NCBI GenBank assembly: GCA_024642565.1
Contig: JAHEAV010000002.1
Span: 103,576-167,575, forward strand
DNA from: Erythrobacter sp.
GTDB lineage: Bacteria > Pseudomonadota > Alphaproteobacteria > Sphingomonadales > Sphingomonadaceae
Direction: 5' to 3'
DNA length: 64,000 nucleotides
In this document: piece after piece, positions 33,619-43,042 of the stretch
How positions within the stretch are numbered: the stretch's first letter is position 1
Layout: the number at the start of each line of letters is the position of its first letter
The notes under the pieces: model-generated
What the model was told of the DNA's origin: nothing
The model's database searches: none
The model's input: the letters and a program-made list of their open reading frames with translations, nothing else
Translations under genes and position numbers: made by a program

Positions 33619-36372
33619 TCAGTATTTGCCGCGCAGGGTAATCCCGTAGGTTCTTGGTTCGGCCAGGAACTGCGAGAAGATCTGGCGGCCACCAGGATAA
33701 TTGCCGGCATCGTTGAACGGGGCCGAAGAGGCACCCGCCTGGAACGGTGAGTTGAAGGCAACCTGAGCATAGTTTTTGTCGAAGATATTCTGGCCCCAGA
33801 ATTCGATCGACCAACGCTCATCAGCCCCGCGCACGCCGATACGGGCGTTGAAAAGGGCATAACCGTCCTGTTCCTTTTGCGGGAACAGGTCCGACCCGGT
33901 GTTGTAGTCGCTTGTCATGCGGCCATCGAAATAGACCAGGCCGGTCAGCCCACTATTACCGATTTCCGGTGTCCAGGTCACACTGCCGGTGGCCACCAAT
34001 TCCGGTGCGTTCGACAGATTGTCACCGGGCAGCTTGCGCAGCGCCGGATCGAGTGCAGCCCCGTTCTTGTTGCCAACCAGATCACCGCGATATTTGGTGC
34101 GGGCATAAGTGAGACCTGCGGCAACCCGGAAGTTGCGGGCCGGGACCAGAGCTGATTCCAGCTCAAAGCCCTGGGTGCGGACGCCGTAGCCAACATCGCC
34201 TGCGGCGCAGCTGCCGGTCGCCAGGCTGAGATCGGTGTCAGCATCCGGGCCACCAACCAGATTTTTACAGCCGTTGATTGTTTGCACCAGGAATACCGTA
34301 CCATTGAACGTATTCAGCTGGAAATTGCTGAAGTCCGAACGGAAGGCCGACAGGCTGAGGCTGAAGGGTCCGGTCGAATATTTGGCGCCGACTTCATAGC
34401 TGTCGACCAATTCCGGGTCGAACTGCAAATTGCCGACCAGTGCCTGCGCACCGCCAACGGTATTCGCAAAGGGGAAGATCGGTGATTTGAGAGCCGAACG
34501 GTCGAGGTTGAAGCCGCCAGCCTTATAACCGCGCGAGAAGCTGGCATAGGTCAGCAGATCGTCGGTAGCCTTGTAGGACAGGATAGCCGTGCCGGTCCAT
34601 TGGTCTTCGCTGCGCTTGTCGCTGATGGACACGCCATTGAGTTCGGCGGTCGAATTGCCCTGACAGCTGAGGCCGATCAATGATCCGGACAACGCCCGCG
34701 CCGTGGCGGTGGTGAGCGGATTGACCAGATCATCAAGCAAGAGGCCCTGCACCCTGGTGCAGACCGTGTTGTCATTGCCGAATGTCGCGCCGAATTTCTT
34801 CTTGTCGTTGGTGTAACGCAGGCCCAGCGTCAGATCGAGGCGATCGGTAATATGCACGATATTGTGGGTAAACAGCGCCCAGTTCGTGTCCGTCTGGGAA
34901 TAGCGATCATTGGTGGTCCCAAGATTGTTGAGCCCGTCCAGCGCAGTAAAGGCCGCAAGAATATCCGCGCTCGAAATGGGGCCGGATGCCCCGCCGATGG
35001 TGGCCTGCCCGACGCCTGGCGTCACACAGAGTGGGTTGGTTGGCGAATATAGGCCGGCCAGCCCGCCGCCAGTAATAATTCGGCAGTTGGCAAATCGCCC
35101 ATATTGGTTGCCGAACCGCAGATTATCCCGAACAGTCAGCTTTTCATTGGCGTAGAACCCGCCAACCAGCCAGTCGAGCTTGCCATCGAAGGCTTCGCCC
35201 TGCAGGCGCAGTTCCTGGGTAAATGTGTGGAACTGGCGATAGGTGTCGGGGCTGTCGGCGCGATAAAGAATATCGACCGCGCCATAGTCTGTGTCCGATG
35301 CCTGGCCCGAGCGATATTCGCGGTAAGCCGTGATCGAGGTAAGGGTTGCGCCGCCCAGATCATAATCGATCTGGCCGGAAAATCCGTAATCCTTGGTCTT
35401 GCCGGCATAGCTGCGGCCCGGGCTGACCGAAATCGCGCGGCCATATCCCTGGCTGAACGCGGAAAGCGGCTGGCCCATATCCCGCAGCACCGTGATGATG
35501 TTGTTCGATGTCGCGGTGGACGGCACGCCGGGATTGTTCAAGCTGCCGATATAGGGATTGACGCTATTGTCGACATAGATCGCGGCGCAGCATTTTTCAC
35601 TGCGAGAGGTGTAATCCGCGATCAGCCGGATCGAAAGTGAATCGGAAGGTTCAATCAGCAATTGGCCGCGCAGGAAATACCGATCACGGTCGTTCACATC
35701 AGTATTGTTGGTCGTGTCATTGTAAAAACCGTCACGCTTGACATACACACCGTCAAGGCGCGCAGCAATCGTGTCCGTAAGCGGCCCGGTGACACTGCCG
35801 GTTGCCCGCATGAAGTTATAATTGCCGTAGGTCGCTTCGCCATTGGCCCCGAAGGTGAATTGCGGCTTCTTCGAATAGATGCTGATCAGGCCGGCTGAAG
35901 AGTTGCGGCCACCCAGGGTGCCCTGCGGTCCGCGCTGCACTTCGACCCGGTCGATTTCGCCCAGTTCGTTGAGCCCGATCCCCGAGCGCGAACGATAGAC
36001 GCCATCGATAAAGACCGGAACCGAGCTTTCGAGGCCAGGATTGTCTCCGACAGTGCCGATGCCGCGGATACGGGCGGAGCCATTGGCTTCCGAGCCCGTG
36101 GAGGAAACCAGCAGCGATGGCGCAACCTGGTTCAGCTGGCGAATATCGTTGGCACCGCTGTTCTGCAGCGTTTCGGCATTGACTGCGGAAATGGCGACAG
36201 GAACATCGGCGAGCAGCTGTTCACGGCCCTGGGCCGTCACCACAATTACCGTCGAATCGTTGGTGCTCTGGTCTGCAGGACCTTCCTGATCCTGAGCAAA
36301 GGCTGCTTGAGGGATCATTGCCATCCCGGCACCAAACGCAGCAAGCGACAAAATTGACGTAAGGTTCCTCAT
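33619..36372 (-). CDS. TonB-dependent outer-membrane receptor
   Basis: A 917-residue receptor. Three in-frame ATGs lie at 36378, 36375 and 36372; the last is chosen because AGGAG is then 8 bases upstream. The signal peptide (MRNLTSILSLAAFGAGMAMI) ends near AFAQD, and the TonB box is STVIVVTAQG at about residues 40-50. A plug domain follows (DVPVAISAVNAETLQ, ARIRGIG, FIDGVYRSR, EVQRGPQGTLGGRNSSAG), then a 22-strand barrel ending in the expected aromatic (GITLRGKY). It imports a bulky nutrient such as a siderophore, vitamin or sugar. No substrate genes are adjacent and the family is large, so the ligand is unknown. Confidence 0.95.
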   Translation of the reverse strand: MRNLTSILSLAAFGAGMAMIPQAAFAQDQEGPADQSTNDSTVIVVTAQGREQLLADVPVAISAVNAETLQNSGANDIRQLNQVAPSLLVSSTGSEANGSARIRGIGTVGDNPGLESSVPVFIDGVYRSRSGIGLNELGEIDRVEVQRGPQGTLGGRNSSAGLISIYSKKPQFTFGANGEATYGNYNFMRATGSVTGPLTDTIAARLDGVYVKRDGFYNDTTNNTDVNDRDRYFLRGQLLIEPSDSLSIRLIADYTSRSEKCCAAIYVDNSVNPYIGSLNNPGVPSTATSNNIITVLRDMGQPLSAFSQGYGRAISVSPGRSYAGKTKDYGFSGQIDYDLGGATLTSITAYREYRSGQASDTDYGAVDILYRADSPDTYRQFHTFTQELRLQGEAFDGKLDWLVGGFYANEKLTVRDNLRFGNQYGRFANCRIITGGGLAGLYSPTNPLCVTPGVGQATIGGASGPISSADILAAFTALDGLNNLGTTNDRYSQTDTNWALFTHNIVHITDRLDLTLGLRYTNDKKKFGATFGNDNTVCTRVQGLLLDDLVNPLTTATARALSGSLIGLSCQGNSTAELNGVSISDKRSEDQWTGTAILSYKATDDLLTYASFSRGYKAGGFNLDRSALKSPIFPFANTVGGAQALVGNLQFDPELVDSYEVGAKYSTGPFSLSLSAFRSDFSNFQLNTFNGTVFLVQTINGCKNLVGGPDADTDLSLATGSCAAGDVGYGVRTQGFELESALVPARNFRVAAGLTYARTKYRGDLVGNKNGAALDPALRKLPGDNLSNAPELVATGSVTWTPEIGNSGLTGLVYFDGRMTSDYNTGSDLFPQKEQDGYALFNARIGVRGADERWSIEFWGQNIFDKNYAQVAFNSPFQAGASSAPFNDAGNYPGGRQIFSQFLAEPRTYGITLRGKY

Positions 36373-36452
36373 CATCATCTCTCCTGATACTTTTTCTTTA
36401 TTTTCGGATTGCGATATTAAACGGGTCGGTGATCAAAGCAAAGTTCTTTCGA

Positions 36453-39212
36453 TCAAGCGTCTTCCAGTTCTGCCTGGCGTTGGTCGCTTGCCGCATCGAG
36501 CAGGCTGGCCTCGACAGATTTGAGGCGGGCTGGCGCTTCGACCTTGTTGCCCAGTAAGTCCGTCACGTAGAATGTATCGACCGCGCGTTCACCATAGGCC
36601 GTGATATGTGCCGAATATACCATCAACTGGCTTTCAAACAGGCTGCGAGCCAGCCGGTTGAGCAAAGCCGAACGGTCGCGGGCGTGGATTTCGATTACGG
36701 TAAAGCGTTTGGAGGCTTTGTTGTCAAAAATGACCCTGGGCCGGACATCGAAGGCCCCGGCGCGTGCACGGGGTAGCGGCCGGCGCGCCAGTTGCGGCAC
36801 CAGCTTGATCCGATTGGCCAGGGCATCACCGATGGACCGTTTGATCCGCGCGATCTGTTCGTCCTCGTTAAAGGGATTACCCAATGGGTCCTGCACCAGA
36901 AAATTGTCTACAGCCCAGCCGTTGCGGGTCGTGTGGATGCGCGCGTCGATAATGTTGGCACCGGCCAGATGGATTCCTCCGGCGATACGAAAGAACAGGC
37001 CCGGATGGTCCGATGCAATGACGCTGACCAATGTGGCCCCGCGCGCCGCATCATATTCGCAATGGATCGATAGCTGTTCCTCGTTCGAGCGGGCTTCCGA
37101 AAACTGTATCAGATTTTGTGCGATGATCTCTTCAGGTTCGGCAATCCAGTAGGAATCGTTAAAGCTGCGTCCAAGCTCGGCAGCGCCTTTCGATTTCTCA
37201 CCCAGTAAGGTCGCGACACCATCCTTCTTGAACTTGACGCGTTCCTTGCGGCCGTGGCGCAAATGCCCAAGCCGCAGCCGTTCCTGCGCAGCGTCGTATA
37301 ATTCGCCCAGCAATTGCCGCTTCCAGCTGTTCCACACGCCCGGCCCGACCGCGCGAATGTCCACGGCTGTCAACATCATCAGGTGCCGCAGCCGTTCAGG
37401 GCTCCGGACCTGGGCAACGAAGTTTTCGATTGTCGCGGGATCGGTCAAATCGCGTTTGAATGCTGTGGCACTCATCAGCAAATGGTTTCGGACTAGCCAA
37501 GCGACCAGTTCGGTTTCATCTTCATTAAGGCCGAAACGTGGGCACAGGCGTTCCGCGACCTCTGCGCCCAGAACCGAATGATCGCCGCCGCGCCCCTTGG
37601 CAATGTCGTGCAGCAATACGGCGGCATAGGCTGCCCGGCGGGATGCGACCTTGTGGATATGCTGGGAGGAGCGAGGGTGATCGCCCGTCAGTTCCCCTTT
37701 TTCGATCCGGCTGAGCAGACCGATCGCACGAATGGTGTGTTCGTCGACTGTGTAATGGTGATACATGTCGAACTGCATTTGGGCGTTGACCCGGCCGAAA
37801 TCGGGCACGAATTTGCCGAACACGCCCGCCTCATTCATCCAGCGAAGCACGGTTTCAGGGTCGTTCCGGCCGGTCAACAGGTCAAGAAACAGCGCATTGG
37901 CGCGCGGATCCCGGCGGATCTTGCCCACAATCAGCGCCGAATCGCGGTCGGCCTGCCGCATGGCTGCCGGGTGGATTTCGAGCCCCTCTGTTTCCGCCAG
38001 CTGGAAAATCTCGATCAAGCGGACGGGGTCTTTTTCGAACCAGTCATCCGAAGGCGTCTCGATCTTGCCGCCAAATATCCGGTAACCTTTCAGCATTCTG
38101 GCCCGCGCGGTGAAGCCGGCGAGGAAGCCGGTGCGCGCGCGCCGTCTGGCAAATTGCTGATCGATATGGGCCAGGAACACGCCGGTCAGGCTGCCGACCC
38201 GCTTGGCCTGCAGGAAATAGAACTGCATGAACCGCTCAACCGGGCTTTTGCCCGGACGTTCGGCAAAATTCATCCGCTCCGCCACCTGGCGCTGCAGATC
38301 GAACGTCAGCCGGTCTTCCGCGCGGCCAGTGATCATGTGCAAATGGCACCGCACCGCCAACATGAAGCTTTCGGCACGGCGGAAAGAGCGGTACTCATTG
38401 TGGGTCAGCAGGCCAACCTCCACCAGATCGGCGGCGCTCTGCACTTTATGGATATATTTGCCGATCCAGTAGAGCGTCTGCAAATCCCGTAGGCCGCCCT
38501 TGCCATCCTTAACATTGGGCTCGACCACATAGCGGCTGTCGCCCATCCGTTTGTGCCGTTCGTTGCGCTCGGCCAGCTTTTCGGTAACGAATTGTCGTTC
38601 GGTCCCGGCAACGACCTGGGTGTAAAAGCACCGCCGCGCTTCTTCATAAAGATCACTGTCGCCCCACACGAACCGCCCTTCGAGCAGTGCGGTACGGATC
38701 GTCAGATCATCTTTTGCCATGCGGATCATATCGTCCGGCGTCCGGCTGGAATGGCCAACTTTCAGCCCAAGGTCCCACAGGAAATAGAGGATCGCTTCGA
38801 TGACCTGTTCGCACCAGGGGGCGCGGCGGGTGGGCGTGAAGAAGGCGATATCGACGTCCGAATGCGGGGCCATCTCCGCCCGGCCATAGCCGCCGACTGC
38901 CATGATCGTCAGCCGTTCGCCGGTGGTGCGATTGCCGGATGGATAAACATTCCGGACAACGTGATCATGGATCAGCCGCACCAACTGGTCGACCAGAAAC
39001 GCCTGACCGGCACAACATTCATGGCCAGCAGATGGCTTCTCCACCAACCGCCGGGCCACTTCCGCCCTGCCGGAATCGAGCGAATCCTTCAGCAGAGTGA
39101 CAATTCCGGCCCGCGCCTTTTCGCCGTGTTCCGCGACCAAGGCTTCGATGTCAGCACCGACCGCGCGGCGATCGATGATCGCGCGTTGGTTGGGGATATG
39201 GACCTTGTTCAA
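36453..39212 (-). CDS. glnD: [Protein-PII] uridylyltransferase / uridylyl-removing enzyme
   Basis: A 919-residue nitrogen sensor that adds or removes UMP on PII according to glutamine. The nucleotidyltransferase core is GGYGRAEMAPHSDVDIAFF (about 107-125, Asp119 and Asp121). The HD domain that removes UMP has His535-Asp536 in LLHDIAKGRGGDH, and two C-terminal ACT domains (about 725-800 and 840-910) sense glutamine. The only upstream start that fits is a TTG, whose TTGA overlaps the ligase stop, so its translation is probably coupled and low. No glnB or amtB lies nearby. Confidence 0.96.
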   Translation of the reverse strand: MNKVHIPNQRAIIDRRAVGADIEALVAEHGEKARAGIVTLLKDSLDSGRAEVARRLVEKPSAGHECCAGQAFLVDQLVRLIHDHVVRNVYPSGNRTTGERLTIMAVGGYGRAEMAPHSDVDIAFFTPTRRAPWCEQVIEAILYFLWDLGLKVGHSSRTPDDMIRMAKDDLTIRTALLEGRFVWGDSDLYEEARRCFYTQVVAGTERQFVTEKLAERNERHKRMGDSRYVVEPNVKDGKGGLRDLQTLYWIGKYIHKVQSAADLVEVGLLTHNEYRSFRRAESFMLAVRCHLHMITGRAEDRLTFDLQRQVAERMNFAERPGKSPVERFMQFYFLQAKRVGSLTGVFLAHIDQQFARRRARTGFLAGFTARARMLKGYRIFGGKIETPSDDWFEKDPVRLIEIFQLAETEGLEIHPAAMRQADRDSALIVGKIRRDPRANALFLDLLTGRNDPETVLRWMNEAGVFGKFVPDFGRVNAQMQFDMYHHYTVDEHTIRAIGLLSRIEKGELTGDHPRSSQHIHKVASRRAAYAAVLLHDIAKGRGGDHSVLGAEVAERLCPRFGLNEDETELVAWLVRNHLLMSATAFKRDLTDPATIENFVAQVRSPERLRHLMMLTAVDIRAVGPGVWNSWKRQLLGELYDAAQERLRLGHLRHGRKERVKFKKDGVATLLGEKSKGAAELGRSFNDSYWIAEPEEIIAQNLIQFSEARSNEEQLSIHCEYDAARGATLVSVIASDHPGLFFRIAGGIHLAGANIIDARIHTTRNGWAVDNFLVQDPLGNPFNEDEQIARIKRSIGDALANRIKLVPQLARRPLPRARAGAFDVRPRVIFDNKASKRFTVIEIHARDRSALLNRLARSLFESQLMVYSAHITAYGERAVDTFYVTDLLGNKVEAPARLKSVEASLLDAASDQRQAELEDA

Positions 39213-40906
39213 CTGGCCTCCATCAACGCCGAATATTTCGCCCTCAGGGTTTTCTTGTCGATTTTCTGCGTGCCCAAACGGGGCAGGGCCTCATGCGCTT
39301 GCCAAACATGGGCAGGCTGCTTGTAAGGTGCAAGGCGGCCTTGCAGGAAGTCGCACAATTGTTCCGGGCTCAGCGTTTTGCCCTCGCGCACCAGATAGAT
39401 CGCGCCGACGATTTCGCCAAAGCGTTCATCCGGCAAACCAAAGACGGAACATTCGATCACATCGGGGTGTGCATAAAGCGCCTGCTCGACTTCGATGCAG
39501 GAGATATTCTCCCCGCCGCGAATGATGATGTCCTTCTTGCGGTCGACGATAAACAGATAGCCATCTTCATCGAGATAACCCAGATCGCCGCTGCGGAAAT
39601 AGCCGTCCTTGGTAAATGCCGCCGCCGTCGCTTCGTCATTGTTCCAATAGCCGCGGAAATTGGCCAGCGTGCGCATACACACCTCGCCCACGTCGCCTTG
39701 TGGCAATGGCTTGCCGTCATCGTCGAGAATGGCGAGATCGACAAGCGGCCGGCTCGCCCGGCCGGTGCTGCCGGGTTTGGCCATATAGTTTTCATTGAAA
39801 TTGCCGCAGCCCACGCCGTTGGTTTCGGTCAAACCATAACCCAGCAATGGGAAGCCTTCGGGGAAGGATTTCTTGATTTTCGAGACATGATCTACCGGCC
39901 GGGGCGCACCGCCCGCGGCAAAGCTTTTGCATGCGCTCAGATCGAAACTGTCGCGATCCGGGTGAGTCGCCATTTCATAGCTCATCAGCGGCACGCCGAC
40001 GAAATAGCTGACCTTTTCCGCCTCCATCAACCGCATGGCTTCGCGCGCATCCCACTTGGGCATCATCACCAGTTTTCGGGCAATGGCGAAACTTTGCAGA
40101 AACAGCGGCACTTCGCCGGTAACATGGAACAGCGGCACCGCGACCAGCGCGGATGGCTGTGCCGAGGAATCGTCGCCCTGCTGGGTCAGCAGAATCTTGG
40201 CCATCGCGCTCTGGGCGACATAGCTCATTATGCCGGATACAACCGCCCGGTGATCGGACCATGCACCCTTTGGATGGCCGGTCGAACCCGATGTGTAGAG
40301 GATTGTGGCCAGATCGTCCGGGCCGAGTTCGGGCAGGGCAATGGCCAATGGATCGCCCTCCGCCCAGACACTGGCGAGGCCGCGCGAAGGCGGTCCTTCA
40401 TGGCTGAACTGGACGATTGCAGCATGGTGGCTGGTCCCTTCCAGCCGGCGCGCGCGCTGGGAATCGGCCAGGACCAGGCTGCATTCCGCCAGATCGACGC
40501 CGAAGGCGAGCTCGTCCCCGGTCCAGAAACCGTTGAGCAAGGTGGCGCAGCCGCCGGCCATGACTATGCCCAGATAGGCAACGATCCAGTTGGCCGAATT
40601 GCGTGCGGCAATACCGACACGGTCACCGACTTTGACCCCGTGGCGGGCCACCAGTCCGGCTGCGACGGCGCGCGCCGCAGCATAGGTTTCCGCGAAGCTA
40701 AGCCGCGTTTCACCATCGACCAGGAAAGTCTGGTCGGCATGTTCGTGGCAATAATGGGCAAAATAATGCGCAAGGCTTGGCGGGGCGTGTCTGAAGGCGG
40801 GAATCGTAAGGTTGAAGCGTTCGTAAGGAACGGTTTCGAACGGCTGACCCGGCTGCACCAACCCATCCATGATGATATTAAGTGCGTCGTCCAGTTCGGT
40901 TGCCAT
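39209..40906 (-). CDS. AMP-dependent acyl-CoA ligase (class I adenylate-forming enzyme)
   Basis: A 565-residue ligase. The P-loop is YTSGSTGHPKG (SGSTG at 206-210), the A5-like segment is LLGYGLTETNG, the hinge is DGYLFIVDRKKD and IIRGGENISCIEVE is the A8 region. It activates a carboxylic acid with ATP and CoA. An AGGAG lies 10 bases before the start. It is the first gene of a two-gene set with glnD, an unexpected pairing, since PII uridylylation and acyl activation have no obvious link. The carboxylate is unknown, but the size and motifs resemble medium/long-chain and steroid-type ligases. Confidence 0.9.
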   Translation of the reverse strand: MATELDDALNIIMDGLVQPGQPFETVPYERFNLTIPAFRHAPPSLAHYFAHYCHEHADQTFLVDGETRLSFAETYAAARAVAAGLVARHGVKVGDRVGIAARNSANWIVAYLGIVMAGGCATLLNGFWTGDELAFGVDLAECSLVLADSQRARRLEGTSHHAAIVQFSHEGPPSRGLASVWAEGDPLAIALPELGPDDLATILYTSGSTGHPKGAWSDHRAVVSGIMSYVAQSAMAKILLTQQGDDSSAQPSALVAVPLFHVTGEVPLFLQSFAIARKLVMMPKWDAREAMRLMEAEKVSYFVGVPLMSYEMATHPDRDSFDLSACKSFAAGGAPRPVDHVSKIKKSFPEGFPLLGYGLTETNGVGCGNFNENYMAKPGSTGRASRPLVDLAILDDDGKPLPQGDVGEVCMRTLANFRGYWNNDEATAAAFTKDGYFRSGDLGYLDEDGYLFIVDRKKDIIIRGGENISCIEVEQALYAHPDVIECSVFGLPDERFGEIVGAIYLVREGKTLSPEQLCDFLQGRLAPYKQPAHVWQAHEALPRLGTQKIDKKTLRAKYSALMEAS

Positions 40907-41016
40907 CTAGCGGTATCTCCTATTCCCGATTATGCGATCCATAGTCTCTTGACGGAAACGTCCCGACGGATTCGCTTGCAGCTTCAGGCTTCCACCTGTT
41001 GCCGCGCTATGTCAAA

Positions 41017-41057
41017 AGCCGCACGAGCCCAAGCAATCTGGGCTGACCCGTGCGGCT
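41017..41057. repeat. Nested double hairpin in the ligase/lgt divergent gap
   Basis: AGCCGCACG (41017-41025) pairs perfectly with CGTGCGGCT (41049-41057), and directly inside it AGCCCA (41026-41031) pairs with TGGGCT (41039-41044). On the minus strand it is followed by TTTTGAC, like a terminator, but no minus gene lies upstream. On the plus strand it ends 12 bases before the AAGGGG ribosome site of lgt, as a leader hairpin would. The rest of the 175-bp gap shows nothing else clear. Confidence 0.55.
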
Positions 41058-41081
41058 CTTGTTACTTAAGGGGTAAGCTTC

Positions 41082-41984
41082 TTGCTGTCACTACTAGCTT
41101 CTGTTGGCGTTGCAGAGCCAATTCATTGGGCTGAACTGGGCCTGCGCCCAGGCATTGAACTTGGCTTCTTTACGCTTCGATTCTATTCGTTGGCTTATCT
41201 GGGCGGGATTTTATTCGCTTATTGGCACTTGTCGAAAATGATCAAGGCGCCCGGTGCGCCGTTGGCGCAGCGGCATGTCGACGATTTGTTTTTTTATTGC
41301 ACTCTGGGCGTAATTTTCGGCGGACGGCTGGGCTATGCGCTGTTTTATACTGGCGGAAGTTCGGACAAGCCCAGCCTGTTCACCCACTTCACCGCCGGAG
41401 AGACAGTGAGCTGGGATCTCCTGCGCCTGTGGGATGGCGGGATGAGTTTTCATGGCGGTCTGATCGGCGTGTTGCTGGCAATTGCTTATGTCAGCCGCCG
41501 GGGGGATCTCAATTTCCTGCGGGTATGCGATTACATCGCCGTCAATGTTCCCATCGGCATGTTGCTGGGGCGGCTGGCGAATTTCATCAATGGGGAATTG
41601 TGGGGCCGGACAAGCGATGTATCCTGGGCCATGGTCTTTCCCCATGCTGGCGCGCTGCCGCGTCACCCCTCGCAGCTTTACGAAGCGATATTGGAAGGGG
41701 CGTTGCTGGCCGTGATCCTGATACCCCTGTTCTGGAAATCCCGCGCCCGCTATCGTCCGGGCTTGCTGGTTGGCCTGTTTACAGCCGGGATTGCGGCGGC
41801 ACGATTTACCGTCGAATTTTTCCGCGAACCTGACGAGCAGTTGCTGCAGTTTGCGCGGGATACTGGCCTGTCGATGGGGCAGTGGTTGACCATTCCGCTG
41901 ATTATTCTGGGCGTGGCGGTCATGGCCCGCGCGCTGATAAGTAAACCTCTTGGTAGCGGGACCGGTGCCACTGTTGCCCCATGA
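41082..41984 (+). CDS. lgt: Prolipoprotein diacylglyceryl transferase
   Basis: A 300-residue inner-membrane enzyme that attaches diacylglycerol to the lipobox cysteine of prolipoproteins, which would include the small lipoproteins in this window. Seven membrane segments are visible. The signature GRLANFINGELWGR with its conserved Arg, and MSFHGGLIGVLLA with the histidine, are intact. The start is TTG at 41082 with AAGGGG about 9 bases upstream; no ATG precedes the conserved N-terminus in frame. It overlaps the next gene by ATGA. Confidence 0.95.
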   Translation: MLSLLASVGVAEPIHWAELGLRPGIELGFFTLRFYSLAYLGGILFAYWHLSKMIKAPGAPLAQRHVDDLFFYCTLGVIFGGRLGYALFYTGGSSDKPSLFTHFTAGETVSWDLLRLWDGGMSFHGGLIGVLLAIAYVSRRGDLNFLRVCDYIAVNVPIGMLLGRLANFINGELWGRTSDVSWAMVFPHAGALPRHPSQLYEAILEGALLAVILIPLFWKSRARYRPGLLVGLFTAGIAAARFTVEFFREPDEQLLQFARDTGLSMGQWLTIPLIILGVAVMARALISKPLGSGTGATVAP

Positions 41985-43042
41985 CTGACGAGAGTATGAG
42001 CCTGGCGGACATATTTCGCCGGCTGATCCGTAACCAGGGCCCGATTTCGCTGTCCCAGTTCATGGGGGAAAGCAACGCGCGCTATTACGCCAGCCGCGAT
42101 CCATTGGGATCGGGCGGTGATTTCGTGACTGCGCCGGAAATCAGCCAGATGTTCGGGGAATTGATCGGCCTGTGGCTGGCCGACATCTGGATCAAGGCCG
42201 GCCGCAGGCAGCCGGTCCACTATGTCGAACTTGGCCCCGGGCGCGGGTCGTTGGCCAAGGATGCGCTGCGTAGTGCAAAGCGCTATGGATTGGTGCCCCG
42301 CGTGCATCTTGTCGAAGCATCCACCACCTTGCGCGAAATTCAGCGTACCGCAGTTCCGGATGCTGAATTTCACGACGATCTTTCGACCGTGCCGGAGGAT
42401 GGGCCGATCCTGCTGGTCGCCAATGAATTTCTCGATGCCTTGCCGATCCGCCAATTGGTCCGTTCGGCAGAAGGCTGGCGCGAACGCATGGTCGGCCTGG
42501 ATGGCGACGCCTTCACCTTTGTTGCGGGAACCCATTCCATGGAATTCGCCGTGCCGGATGACTGGCGCGGAGCAACCCAGGGGGCAATGATCGAAACCTG
42601 CCCGGGCGCGGCTGCGGTGATGGACGAAGTGTGCCTGCGGCTGGTCAATCAAGGCGGGGCAGCGCTGTTTATCGACTATGGCCACAGTGACACCCGTGCC
42701 GGATCAACCTTGCAGGCAGTGCGCGAACACAAGAAGGTGGACCCATTTGCTTCGCCGGGGGAAGCGGACATAACCGCCCATGTCGATTTCGGCACGCTGG
42801 CCCGGATAGCCCGGTCGCGCGGCGCGCGTTGGCTGGGCACAGTGCCGCAGGGTCAATGGCTGACGGCGCTGGGGATCGATATGCGGGCGGAGGCTCTGGC
42901 CCGGATTGCGCCGAAATATGCAGCCGACCTGCAACAGGCGAAACAGCGTCTGGTTGCTGATCACCAGATGGGCCTGCTGTTCAAGGTGATGGGCCTTGCC
43001 GCGCCCGATTGGTCGGGCGGTGCCGGGTTTGAAGTGGACTAG
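41981..43042 (+). CDS. SAM-dependent methyltransferase, MidA/NDUFAF7 family
   Basis: A 353-residue protein of the DUF185 family. The N-terminus (GPISLSQFMGESN, then YYASRDPLGSGGDFVTAPEI) and the SAM-binding VELGPGRGSLAKD (about 81-93) are characteristic, as are LLVANEFLDALPI and the late MGLLFKVMGL. The eukaryotic relative NDUFAF7 methylates an arginine in complex I; bacterial substrates are not established. It is translationally coupled to lgt (ATGA overlap). Its stop overlaps the convergent transporter stop by 4 bases. Confidence 0.9.
   Translation: MTDESMSLADIFRRLIRNQGPISLSQFMGESNARYYASRDPLGSGGDFVTAPEISQMFGELIGLWLADIWIKAGRRQPVHYVELGPGRGSLAKDALRSAKRYGLVPRVHLVEASTTLREIQRTAVPDAEFHDDLSTVPEDGPILLVANEFLDALPIRQLVRSAEGWRERMVGLDGDAFTFVAGTHSMEFAVPDDWRGATQGAMIETCPGAAAVMDEVCLRLVNQGGAALFIDYGHSDTRAGSTLQAVREHKKVDPFASPGEADITAHVDFGTLARIARSRGARWLGTVPQGQWLTALGIDMRAEALARIAPKYAADLQQAKQRLVADHQMGLLFKVMGLAAPDWSGGAGFEVD

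Noticed and set aside
39293-41134. Plus-strand ORF of 613 codons
   Set aside because: Antisense to the acyl-CoA ligase and running into lgt. The ligase has complete motifs, and the other frame has none.
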